A stretch of DNA of 9,704 bases from CAIZGX01 sp044239865 (GCA_044239865.1 JBIIAO010000012.1:1-9704), one strand, 5' to 3'. Shown: positions 1 through 7,661, counted from the stretch's first letter. Made by a program: numbers and translations. The notes: a model not told the origin generated them from the letters alone.

Positions 1-2
1 GA

Positions 3-3000
3 GTGGTGGTAGGAGCGGGGGCGCATTACGTTCGTTTTTTAACCAACTACGCGGGTGTTTACTCGCAGCGTTTTTGGTACGATAAGCTAGGCCGCATTGT
101 GCTAAGTCAGAATACAAAGCAGCATGATAACGGCACGTACAGTTACAGTTTATACGATGCGCAGGGTCGTGTGCAGGAGGCAGGCGTGAAAGAAGAAAAC
201 ACGAGTACGACGGGCTTGCACATGCATGATGTTCAGGGAGCCGATGTGGGCGGGGCTTTTAATCCGCTGGCCATAGAGGTAAGTTCTACCACGGGCAGCA
301 GCAGCGGTACAGCGTTTATGCAGTGGCTGGCTCAGGGGTTGAACACCAGTACGGGTGTTAATGCAACACGCACAGAGGTTACGCGCACGGTATACGATGA
401 GCCGTTGGTGAGTGGTATCGGGTCGTTTACGCAAAACAACTTACGCAAGCGCGTGAGCTCGGTGGTGTATCAGAAGGTGTATCACAGCGATGCCTCGGAC
501 GGGTATACCCACGCCACGCATTACAGCTATGACATTCATGGCAACGTGAATGAACTGGTGCAAGACAACCCCGAGATGGCCGTAACGAGCAGCTTGTCTG
601 ATCAGCGGTACAAGCACCTGGAGTACGACTATGATTTAATCTCGGGGAAGGTGAACCGCGTGAGTTACCAACGAGGAGCGCGCGATGCGTGGCACCATTG
701 GTATGAATACGATGCAGATAACCGCATTACGCAGGTGTACACCTCAACGCATCCCGACCCGATAGCCATGGCCGGAACCACAATCACCGATCCAACGGTT
801 GTTGGTGCGCTGTGGGAGCAGGATAGCAAGTATTTTTATTACGCTCACGGTCCGCTTATGCGTCAGGAGTTGGGCAGCAACCAGGTGCAAGGAGTTGACT
901 ACGCCTATACCTTGCAGGGTTGGATAAAGGGCATCAACAGCAATGCGCTAGATGCCACAAGAGACATGGGCCACGACGGCACGGGCACGGGACTGAACGG
1001 ACGCTTTGCGCGTGATGTGGCTAGCTTTAGTTTAAGTTATTACGAAGGCGACTTTAGCAGTGTGGCATCCACAGGAGCGTTTAGCAGCGTGGTGGGCAGT
1101 GATTTAGAGGCGCAGAGTGCTGAATTATACAACGGCAACATACGCATTATGCAAACGACGTTGATGGAAAACAACGGATCGGGAGTCCTCGTGCCAAGTA
1201 ATTTGGGAATGGCCTATAAGTACGATCAGTTGAACCGACTGAAGCAGGCCAAAGGGTTTACGCAGTTCACGCCGTCTACCAACGCGTGGGCTGCTTCGAG
1301 TGGAGCTAGCGGCGAGCACAACAATTTCTTTACCTTTGATGCTAACGGCAATATCTTAACGCAGCAGCGTTATGAAGGAAGCACGTTAGTAGATAGCCTC
1401 ACGTATCAGTATGCAACCAATAGCGCAGGACATTTGTTAAGCAACCGATTATATAGCGTAGATGACTCGGTAACGGTAGCCTCTTTATCGGCTACGGATA
1501 TGGAGGACATGCCAGCATACATCAATGCGTCGCCCAATACGAGTAACAATTACACGTACACGCAGATTGGAGAGTTGAAGTCAGACAACCAAGAGGAGAT
1601 ACAAGAAATCGTTTGGCGTGTAGACAGTAAGATATCAGAGATTACGCGCACGAGTGGATCTGCGAAGAAGAACTTGAAGTTCGAGTACGACGCCATGGGC
1701 AACAGGGTTGCCAAGCACGTGTATGCGGGCAGTGTGCTAGAGTCGAGTACCTATTACGTCCGCGATGCGCAAGGAAATGTCATGGGGGTGTATGAGCACA
1801 AGATGGATGCCGAGAATGCGGTAATGGAGTACAAGCTTATCGAGAGAAATATCTACGGCAGTGCACAGGTGGGAATCTGCAAAGACACGGTCGATTTAAA
1901 TATCACAAACGCAGCAGGTGCATTAACGCAAGCGACGTATTACCACGCAAGGCAGCTGAATCACCGTCAGTACAGCCTCAGCAATCACCTGGGTAACGTG
2001 CTCACGACCATTGGCGACGGGAAGGCTGCTACAGACAGCAACAGCGACGGGGTAATCGATTACTACACGGCATACATCATCAGCGTCAGCGACTACTCAC
2101 CGTTCGGGGTTGAGCTGGCAAACCGATCATGGAGCATTGAAGAGTATCGGAATGGGTTCCAGAAGCAGGAGAAGGACAAAGAGTTATGGGAAGGGGCTAT
2201 GTATTACAAATACCGCGTCGAGGACCCACGACTAGGAAGGTTCTTCAGTGTGGATCCGAAAATAGCAAAAGAGCCAGCATGGTCCTCATATCGCGCTTTT
2301 TTTTGTAATCCAATTAGATTTATTGATCCAGATGGACAATGGGAATGGGATACATGGGGAAATCTTGTAGCTCAAAAGGGAGATAATCAACTTTCTTTAA
2401 TGTTATTTCTCGGCACAGACTACGTAAACTCCAAAGATTTATTATCAAGAAATGGAGTAACATTTAACTCTGATAACAATGCCAATATAACGCAAGGTCA
2501 AACTCTAGCTAAAGATAATCTTTGGGTTGAATCCAAACCTACGAGTGGCCCAGTAATATATAATACGGCTGATGCAGTAGCTTATTATTATGTAGGAAGA
2601 GGCAAAGATGTTGACGTCGGTGATGCTACTACTAATGAATTACTTAATTCAAGTGAATTTAAAAAAGCAAATTATAGAATTACAAATGGATTGTCAGAAT
2701 TAGATCATGGCTATTTTAAGGTTGATTTGACATTTTCTACATTTCATGTTGGTACAACTCAAGTTAAATATGATGTGTCAACTAATGGAAGAAGTAATTC
2801 TGTGACTTATCAATTGTTTTATAGTAATGTATGGGGATCAGATGGATATTGGGATCCGGATTACCTTGATGAAAACACTCTTGGTAAAATACCTTACATC
2901 GGTGATTGGACAGGAACAACGCCCGATGGACCAGGACCGAATTTGGAAAGAGGAGGGACACCATACCATTATAAAACAAGGGAACGCACCTATTTTTACA

Positions 3001-3020
3001 AACCACCAAATAATAAGTGA
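3..3020 (+). CDS. RHS/YD-repeat polymorphic toxin, 3' part (5' end outside window)
   Basis: The reading frame is open from the left edge, so the true start lies upstream; the first in-frame GTG is not the start. About 1005 residues are visible. YD-type repeats recur, e.g. YDKLGR near residue 26, YEYDADNR near 234, YKYDQLNR near 405 and FEYDAMGNR near 560. The RHS-associated core follows: SNHLGNV near 659, SDYSPFG near 697, DPRLGRFFSVDP near 741, and DPDG at 775-778. In this family the repeats form a hollow shell that encloses a C-terminal toxin, and DPDG marks the boundary of the replaceable tip. The tip (779-1005) is much more A+T-rich than the core and I do not recognise it. The stop overlaps the next gene, the likely immunity gene. 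Delivery or surface display in competition between bacteria is the family's known role; the target here is unknown. Confidence 0.93.
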   Translation: MVVGAGAHYVRFLTNYAGVYSQRFWYDKLGRIVLSQNTKQHDNGTYSYSLYDAQGRVQEAGVKEENTSTTGLHMHDVQGADVGGAFNPLAIEVSSTTGSSSGTAFMQWLAQGLNTSTGVNATRTEVTRTVYDEPLVSGIGSFTQNNLRKRVSSVVYQKVYHSDASDGYTHATHYSYDIHGNVNELVQDNPEMAVTSSLSDQRYKHLEYDYDLISGKVNRVSYQRGARDAWHHWYEYDADNRITQVYTSTHPDPIAMAGTTITDPTVVGALWEQDSKYFYYAHGPLMRQELGSNQVQGVDYAYTLQGWIKGINSNALDATRDMGHDGTGTGLNGRFARDVASFSLSYYEGDFSSVASTGAFSSVVGSDLEAQSAELYNGNIRIMQTTLMENNGSGVLVPSNLGMAYKYDQLNRLKQAKGFTQFTPSTNAWAASSGASGEHNNFFTFDANGNILTQQRYEGSTLVDSLTYQYATNSAGHLLSNRLYSVDDSVTVASLSATDMEDMPAYINASPNTSNNYTYTQIGELKSDNQEEIQEIVWRVDSKISEITRTSGSAKKNLKFEYDAMGNRVAKHVYAGSVLESSTYYVRDAQGNVMGVYEHKMDAENAVMEYKLIERNIYGSAQVGICKDTVDLNITNAAGALTQATYYHARQLNHRQYSLSNHLGNVLTTIGDGKAATDSNSDGVIDYYTAYIISVSDYSPFGVELANRSWSIEEYRNGFQKQEKDKELWEGAMYYKYRVEDPRLGRFFSVDPKIAKEPAWSSYRAFFCNPIRFIDPDGQWEWDTWGNLVAQKGDNQLSLMLFLGTDYVNSKDLLSRNGVTFNSDNNANITQGQTLAKDNLWVESKPTSGPVIYNTADAVAYYYVGRGKDVDVGDATTNELLNSSEFKKANYRITNGLSELDHGYFKVDLTFSTFHVGTTQVKYDVSTNGRSNSVTYQLFYSNVWGSDGYWDPDYLDENTLGKIPYIGDWTGTTPDGPGPNLERGGTPYHYKTRERTYFYKPPNNK
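2337..3017 (+). other. variable toxin tip of the RHS protein, unrecognised domain
   Basis: These 227 codons follow the DPDG core motif. Base composition changes sharply: bases 1681-1740 in the core hold 36 G+C of 60, while bases 2641-2700 in the tip hold 13 of 60. The segment is rich in aromatic and polar residues with alternating patterns that suggest beta structure. Recognisable landmarks are FHVGTTQVKYD (near 920), DGYWDPDYLDE (near 948) and GPNLERGGTPYHY (near 980). I see no nuclease (HNH, GHH, EndoU), ADP-ribosyltransferase or deaminase signature and no long hydrophobic segment. Function as a toxin is inferred only from position. Confidence 0.6.
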
Positions 3021-3664
3021 AATATATGTTTACGTTGATTTTTTTTGCGGTTATTTTAATATCACTGCTTATTATAAAAAAAAATAATTCATTCTTGGTT
3101 AAATGTAGAATTATTGTTAAGTCTTTTCAATATAGAATTACTCTTGTTTTAGTGGGGGGGGGTATGTTGTTTTTTATTTTGATATATATAAAAAATGATA
3201 AGGAAGGGTTTTATTACGGATTGGGTTGCGATTTTTGTTCCTGTAAGCTACCGTATGATGTTTCGCCCGAAATGGATAATTATGGTGGTTTTACGTTGAA
3301 TGATAATACAGGTTTTCCAATTATTGGAGGTGGTTTTTCATTCAATCGAAGCGATTTGAAAATAAGAAATATCTTAGCTTATTATTATGATGACTCTTCA
3401 TTGATTTGTAAAGTTTCGGATACAACAGGTAATGATAAATACCTGTCAATGTACGTTTACAAAAAAATGAACCAATCTGTATTTGGTTTTAAAGAAGTAG
3501 ATAAATCACAAATTCAGGGCTTGTCATATAAGAATAGATGGTTTTTGTTAAACAAAGAGTATTCTGATAATGTTTATTTGAAAAAAAAAATTGCCGTTAT
3601 TGGAATCGCAGTTTCAATATTATTAATTTATGCTGTAATCAGGAGCAGAGTGATAACAGCCTGA
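3017..3664 (+). CDS. putative membrane-anchored immunity protein for the RHS toxin
   Basis: This 215-residue protein is unrecognised. It starts at GTG 3017, which overlaps the toxin stop as GTGA and suggests coupled translation; ATG 3026, three codons later, is an equally good start. Hydrophobic stretches near residues 4-21, 41-58 and 191-208 look like three membrane segments. They enclose a polar domain of about 130 residues (62-188) that includes a CDFCSC cysteine cluster at 71-76. The gene shares the A+T-rich composition of the toxin tip, as expected if the tip and its immunity gene moved together. In polymorphic toxin loci the immunity gene sits directly after the tip, which is the only basis for this call. 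A nine-G run and a ten-A run lie inside the frame. Confidence 0.6.
   Translation: MKYMFTLIFFAVILISLLIIKKNNSFLVKCRIIVKSFQYRITLVLVGGGMLFFILIYIKNDKEGFYYGLGCDFCSCKLPYDVSPEMDNYGGFTLNDNTGFPIIGGGFSFNRSDLKIRNILAYYYDDSSLICKVSDTTGNDKYLSMYVYKKMNQSVFGFKEVDKSQIQGLSYKNRWFLLNKEYSDNVYLKKKIAVIGIAVSILLIYAVIRSRVITA
3154..3162 (+). repeat. nine-G homopolymer tract inside the immunity-type gene
   Basis: Nine consecutive G bases encode Val-Gly-Gly-Gly inside the second predicted membrane segment of an otherwise A+T-rich gene. A gain or loss of one base would shift the frame and truncate the protein, so the tract is a possible slippage site. A ten-A run lies in the same gene at 3581-3590, and an eight-T run lies at the start of the toxin-tip composition shift (2297-2304). 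Confidence 0.5.
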
Positions 3665-4140
3665 ACTGTGTACATATTGCGAACAGAAAATATAATTTTG
3701 TTGGTGAATTGAATTTAAGCAGAAGTTGTGTTTTAGATGGGTGTAGCCAACCTAAAGATGATAGAGTGAATTAGCTCTTTTTGAAAGCAGGAGGTCATAA
3801 ATATAGATTTGTTTTAAAAATCGAAAATCCATTGGAGGCCTGAAATGGAACGATGTTTAAATCGGATGTAGCCTAATTATAAAAAATCATTGAGCTGCTT
3901 TTTGGTGAGCATGGTCTCAATCTTATATTGTATTCAATCAACTTTTGAAATTGGAAGTTTACTAAGTTTAATCCCATTTCGCAATACAACAATTCAAATA
4001 TCATAAATATGCATATTTACTTTACAGTAATAGGTCCATGTGTAAACGCAGACACCTCTCATAAATGCGACATTTGGCGTGTCGAAATGCACTCTGTTTC
4101 TACTTCTAATTTGTAAGTGACAAAAATATAGGAAATCTGA

Positions 4141-4269
4141 ATAAAATCAGGACTAAAAAGAACGGCAGATTCTACTGGTCAGCCAGACAGAAGACAGCGC
4201 GACAACAAGAACACGTCGGGTAACACGCCATCACTGAAACCCTCTAAAAGCACAAAGCCGAAAAAGTAG
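4141..4269 (+). pseudogene. possible 3' end remnant of a lost gene
   Basis: A 42-codon frame lies between stops at 4138 and 4267 and has no start codon. Its second half is notably G+C-rich for this stretch, with codons such as AAC, ACG and CGC like those of the RHS core. It encodes a hydrophilic Asn/Thr/Ser/Pro/Lys tail ending in STKPKK. That looks like the natural C-terminus of a protein whose body has been deleted. The frame is short and the call is tentative. Confidence 0.2.
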
Positions 4270-4508
4270 ATTAAGTTGCAATTCGTTAGATTGTATCAAT
4301 TGAAATTTGAATTTGGCGTCGTCGATTTTTGATCTAAATAGCGCTGGTGCTTTTTTAGAATTTTTATGTCTTTCGTTCGAACCAAATATCTTGTAATCTC
4401 TCCTTTATTTCATTCTTAATTCTAAGGTGGTTAATCACACGTCTTCAAGACAGCTTTGATTTTATTAAAGATCTTACATAACAACCTTTGACTTTTTCCC
4501 TAATAAAA

Positions 4509-4528
4509 AATACGTCGTTTGACGTATT
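4509..4528. repeat. perfect palindrome AATACGTC-GTTT-GACGTATT
   Basis: Two 8-bp arms are exactly complementary across a 4-base loop. The pattern AATACG, eight bases, CGTATTG occurs again at 8946-8966 with the same arm sequence and spacing but a different centre. It is not followed by a T-run on the + strand, so a plain terminator is not the best reading; an operator or recombinase site is possible. It lies about 280 bases before the protease gene. Confidence 0.5.
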
Positions 4529-4775
4529 GACAAAGTTATTGTTTCATCTGAAATTTGTACAAGTGTATGAAGGCTATCTGACAATGTTCTTTCACGTATG
4601 GCTGAATGAATGGGTAATATGATGAGTCATTATTCAGAAGATGATTGAGGGTTTTGTTAGTCACTGATCAATCAGGATATTGTCCTATTTTGAAGGGCTG
4701 ACATGATGATATGATATTGTACTTATCGACCAGGATCTAACTTAATAAACGAATAGTAATAGCTCATATATCGGA

Positions 4776-4784
4776 GTTATGCGG
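4776..4784. repeat. left cassette boundary, attC R'-like core GTTATGCGG
   Basis: GTTATGCGG stands 20 bases before the protease start codon. It is the exact reverse complement of CCGCATAAC at 5640-5648, seven bases after the same gene's stop. In integrons the cleavage point G^TT is followed by bases belonging to the downstream cassette, and a cassette's own R' bases pair with its own R''. The full 9 of 9 match between the two ends of this one gene fits that arrangement. No left hairpin arm is visible before the boundary, so the upstream side could be an attI-like or secondary insertion site. Confidence 0.5.
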
Positions 4785-4804
4785 CATTTTAAAAAGACGA
4801 CAAT

Positions 4805-5632
4805 ATGAATTTATCAATTTCAGAACTACTAACATATTCGACAGTCAGAATTGAGTGTGAGCTTAAGACTGGAGGAATTTCAACAGGAACTGGATTTTTC
4901 TTCAATTTTCTTGAGGATAAAACTAACAACACTCACGTTCCTGTTGTTGTGACAAACAAACATGTAATTAAAAACGCGGCAAAAGGAAAGTTAATCATTA
5001 CAAAAGCAAATGAAAAGGGTGAGCCTGTTGACACGCAACACTTCACTTTGGCTTTTGACAATTTTGAAAGTTTTTGGCGACTTCATCCCGAAGCAGACGT
5101 TGACCTTTGTGCAATGCCAATAGCACCATTTGTAAATGAAGCAGCAAAAAGAGGAGATAAACTGTTTTATATTCCTTTCACAATAGACCTTCTACCAGCA
5201 GACAAACATAAAGAGGAATTAACCGCAATTGAAGACGTTTTAATGATTGGTTACCCAAATGGAATATGGGATTCGGTAAATAATATGCCAATTTTCAGAA
5301 AGGGAACTACAGCTACAAACCCTTTGTTGGACTACAATGGTAAAAAGGAAATAATGATTGACATAGCTGCCTTTCCGGGTTCAAGCGGTTCTCCGGTTTT
5401 AATCTTTAATGAGGGTGGTTATAGAGAAAAGAAAGGAAATATGTATATGGGTGCAAATCGAATTATACTTCTTGGAGTATTATTCGCTGGACCACAAGCG
5501 ATAGCAACAGGGGAAATAATTATGACAACAAACCTACAAAGACCAATCGCGGTGTCGCAGATTCCAATCAATTTAGGACTTATTATAAAATCCGAAAGGA
5601 TATTAGAAATGGAAAAACTATTTAAACAATAA
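4805..5632 (+). CDS. trypsin-like serine protease, cytosolic
   Basis: A 275-residue protein of the chymotrypsin/trypsin fold (S1/trypsin-2 type). The expected order of catalytic parts is present: a STGTGFFF strand at 26-33, His53 in VVVTNKHVI, an acid in EADVDLCAM (Asp98 or Asp100), and Ser194 in FPGSSGSPV, the counterpart of GDSGGP. There is no signal peptide or membrane segment, so it should act inside the cell, unlike most secreted HtrA/trypsin relatives; no PDZ domain follows. ATG 4805 is the natural start, preceded by an A-rich leader. The gene is alone in its unit, flanked by complementary attC-like cores. Intracellular trypsin-like proteases occur in bacterial conflict systems, but its substrate cannot be told, and a partnership with the next gene is uncertain because a recombination-type site separates them. 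Confidence 0.8.
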   Translation: MNLSISELLTYSTVRIECELKTGGISTGTGFFFNFLEDKTNNTHVPVVVTNKHVIKNAAKGKLIITKANEKGEPVDTQHFTLAFDNFESFWRLHPEADVDLCAMPIAPFVNEAAKRGDKLFYIPFTIDLLPADKHKEELTAIEDVLMIGYPNGIWDSVNNMPIFRKGTTATNPLLDYNGKKEIMIDIAAFPGSSGSPVLIFNEGGYREKKGNMYMGANRIILLGVLFAGPQAIATGEIIMTTNLQRPIAVSQIPINLGLIIKSERILEMEKLFKQ

Positions 5633-5639
5633 AAAACGA

Positions 5640-5774
5640 CCGCATAACAGCACCTACCCAAAAGTGGCGGTTCGGTAGTTAATTGAAGCTTTGTGCATCT
5701 ATCAAAATTTGTGCTTGATTGATAGTGAAGCACTTCGAAATCGCCACCTTTCGGTAGCTGCAAAACGTTAGCGG
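5640..5774. repeat. attC-like imperfect hairpin between protease and ATPase genes
   Basis: About 135 bases begin with CCGCATAAC and end with CGTTAGCGG, resembling the R'' (ending AAC) and R' (starting GTT) cores of an integron attC. The interior folds on itself: CAG and CTACC (5648-5658, with three bulged bases) pair with GGTAGCTG (5753-5760); GTGGCG (5664-5669) pairs with CGCCAC (5742-5747), with C5748 bulged; GAA and GTGC (5685-5696) pair with GCACTTC (5730-5736); CTATCA (5699-5704) pairs with TGATAG (5720-5725) around a 15-base loop. TTCGGTAG also occurs twice directly (5671 and 5750). Length, terminal cores and bulges on one arm match attC design, although the cores depart slightly from the RYYYAAC/GTTRRRY consensus. 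Confidence 0.6.
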
Positions 5775-5799
5775 TAATTCTAAACTACATTGAAAAAAA

Positions 5800-7611
5800 A
5801 TGAAAAGCATAGATAGTATTCGTATTGAACATGTGAAAGGAATTGAAAGAATAACTTTCAAATACACTTTGAACCCATATATGCCAAACTTCTTCGTTGC
5901 ACCAAATGGCTTCGGAAAAAGTTCATTGGCAACCGCTTTCAAATCATTAAATAGAGACAGGATTAAAATAGATGAAAAAAATTATCATAAAGGAGATAAG
6001 ACATTAGAACCACTTTTGGAAATTGAAATAACTAATGACGATTCCTCTAAAACAACACTAACTGCAAACAAAGACAAAAATGAAATTTCGAAAACATTTG
6101 ATATAGAAGTGATTAGGAGCTTGTTAAAACCAGAAGCTAACTACAGAAATATCCAGGGTAATCATATAACTAGTCCTACTTTCGAAGTTGAAAGTATACA
6201 CATTATTGAAAACATACCAGACAAGTTTGAACTACCGTATCAAGTTACAAAATTTCGAAGAGCTATTTCAGATAATAGACAAATATGGGTTGACTTATCC
6301 GAACTCTTATCTAATGCTCAATTTCTTATACGACTTGCAAATTTAGACGTGTTGGACAAGTTTAATTTAGTCAAACAACGAAACATTATCGATGATTACA
6401 AAAAAACTGTAAAAGGTCTAAATGGGACAAAAGATCAAATCATTTGTGAACTTAATTCAGAATATTTAGATATTTTAAATAATAAGTTTGTTGGACGCAT
6501 TGTTCAATTACTTGAGAAATTTCAGAGCAAATCACAGGGAGAGAATATTCTAGAAGCAATTCAGTTAATTGAATTATATAAAAGCAACAAGGATGGTTTT
6601 TATAAACTATTCGAATACAAGAAATACTCTGTTCGAAAAGAAAGAATATTAACACTTTTCAATTCGTTTAAATCGACATGGAAAGGCATTCAGCCTAAGG
6701 AAATTAATATCACGAAGAAAGTAAAAAAGAAATCGGTACTAGTTCAAAAGAACTTTGGAATTGAATTTCCAAAAGCGACTGACATCTCCAATGGTGAACG
6801 TGATGTGATTTCATTTATTGGTTGTCTACTCAAGGCTCAATCAAATTTCAGAGGAAAACCAACTATAATAATTATAGATGAAGTTTTCGACTATCTTGAT
6901 GATGCTAACTTATTAGCCGTTCAGTTTTACATCACCAAGTTCATACAGTTTTTTCAAACGAGAAAGAAACGAGTAGAGTTCTTTCCTATTATTTTGACAC
7001 ACCTCAATCCAAATTATTTTAAAAATTATTTTTTTTCAAAACAGAAGGTGCATTACTTGTTACGTTGGGCAGGTACTGTTGATCGTGGAATTGAAAATAT
7101 TGTTATATCCAGAAATAATACCATACTTAAAACATATGAAGATAGTATAAGTAGATATTTTCTTCATTTCAACCCTACGGATTTTGATGTTACAACTGAA
7201 GCAAAATCAGAATTTTCAACTCAAAAACTAGGAAACGTTAATGAAACGATTTGCAATTCAGAGGAATTCAAGAAATGTGTGTTTATGTATTTTGACAATT
7301 ATGTAAGCGGAAAAAAGAACTACGATCCAATATCGGTTTGTATTGCTTCTCGGATTCTTGTCGAAAAAGATATTTACAATCAGCTATCAGCCAATTTACA
7401 GTCAGAGTTTATCGAAACACATTCAACTGTGGCTAAACTTGAATTCGCACGTGAAAATTCAGATGTAGTAATTCCTGAAATATATTATTTCCTTGGGACA
7501 CTCTACAATGAATTACTTCATATTCGAAGAAATAATGATAACTATAGTCCAATATATTTGAAGTTGAATAATATTACGATAAAAGAAATGATTAAGCAAC
7601 TGAAAAAATAG
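5800..7611 (+). CDS. RecF/SMC/OLD-type ABC ATPase, probable defence protein
   Basis: A 603-residue P-loop ATPase. The N-terminus has the usual opening strand with HVKGIERITF, then Walker A APNGFGKSS (34-42). A mostly helical middle section (about 150-310) replaces the long coiled coil of SMC proteins. The ABC signature is ISNGERD (329-335), Walker B is TIIIIDEVFDYLDD (355-368, with D360 and catalytic E361), and the switch His is His401 in PIILTHLNP. This order is typical of stand-alone AAA_13/AAA_15/AAA_23-like ATPases common in defence islands. Residues 460-603 form an extra C-terminal region that I do not recognise; no Toprim nuclease motif is visible. ATG 5800 follows an A-rich leader. The gene is flanked by an attC-like site on the left and half of one on the right. 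The trigger and effector step are unknown. Confidence 0.8.
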   Translation: MKSIDSIRIEHVKGIERITFKYTLNPYMPNFFVAPNGFGKSSLATAFKSLNRDRIKIDEKNYHKGDKTLEPLLEIEITNDDSSKTTLTANKDKNEISKTFDIEVIRSLLKPEANYRNIQGNHITSPTFEVESIHIIENIPDKFELPYQVTKFRRAISDNRQIWVDLSELLSNAQFLIRLANLDVLDKFNLVKQRNIIDDYKKTVKGLNGTKDQIICELNSEYLDILNNKFVGRIVQLLEKFQSKSQGENILEAIQLIELYKSNKDGFYKLFEYKKYSVRKERILTLFNSFKSTWKGIQPKEINITKKVKKKSVLVQKNFGIEFPKATDISNGERDVISFIGCLLKAQSNFRGKPTIIIIDEVFDYLDDANLLAVQFYITKFIQFFQTRKKRVEFFPIILTHLNPNYFKNYFFSKQKVHYLLRWAGTVDRGIENIVISRNNTILKTYEDSISRYFLHFNPTDFDVTTEAKSEFSTQKLGNVNETICNSEEFKKCVFMYFDNYVSGKKNYDPISVCIASRILVEKDIYNQLSANLQSEFIETHSTVAKLEFARENSDVVIPEIYYFLGTLYNELLHIRRNNDNYSPIYLKLNNITIKEMIKQLKK

Positions 7612-7613
7612 CT

Positions 7614-7661
7614 GCATCTAACAGTCGTATAGTGAATTAGGGGGTGAAGTGGTTAATTGAA
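7614..7661. repeat. truncated attC-like site (left half) after the ATPase gene
   Basis: Three bases after the ATPase stop comes GCATCTAACAG; ATCTAAC fits the attC R'' consensus RYYYAAC exactly. GTTAATTGAA (7652-7661) starts 30 bases after the last C of AAC, the same offset as in the complete site, where AAC ends at 5648 and GTTAATTGAA begins at 5678. The matching right arm is not found downstream; the sequence passes straight into a broken gene fragment. This suggests a deletion that removed the right half of the site and whatever followed. Confidence 0.5.

Larger units (their letters stand above)
3665..4775. other. intergenic stretch without a convincing gene
   Basis: About 1.1 kb where all six frames are broken by frequent stops. 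What can be seen is a short G+C-rich patch with a stop-terminated hydrophilic frame (4141-4269), a perfect palindromic repeat (4509-4528), and the boundary of the protease cassette just to the right. Short minus-strand frames at about 4250-4440 are open in more than one register and cannot be told from chance in A+T-rich DNA. The segment may be a graveyard of former toxin-tip or cassette DNA, but no identifiable remnant remains. Confidence 0.5.

Noticed and set aside
2827..3087. 86-codon frame overlapping the toxin tip and immunity gene starts
   Set aside because: It lies within the well-supported RHS frame and shows no protein features; judged a shadow frame.
3651..3713. Possible third attC-like element: ATAACAGC at the end of the immunity-type gene and GTGAATTGAA downstream
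   Set aside because: The spacing between the two parts is 47 rather than 30 bases, the second part has a mismatch, and no paired arms were found.
4066..4090. Small hairpin CGACA...TGTCG with a similar TTTGGCGT string at about 4313
   Set aside because: The stem is only five bases and the shared string is short; there is no consistent structure at the second place.
4250..4440. Minus-strand open frames of up to about 60 codons in the intergenic stretch
   Set aside because: Frames are open in more than one register, lack sensible starts and show no recognisable family; this is expected by chance in A+T-rich DNA.
4476..4784. A long attC spanning ACATAACAAC (about 4476) to GTTATGCGG (4776)
   Set aside because: At about 300 bases it is too long, and the arms next to the two cores are not complementary.
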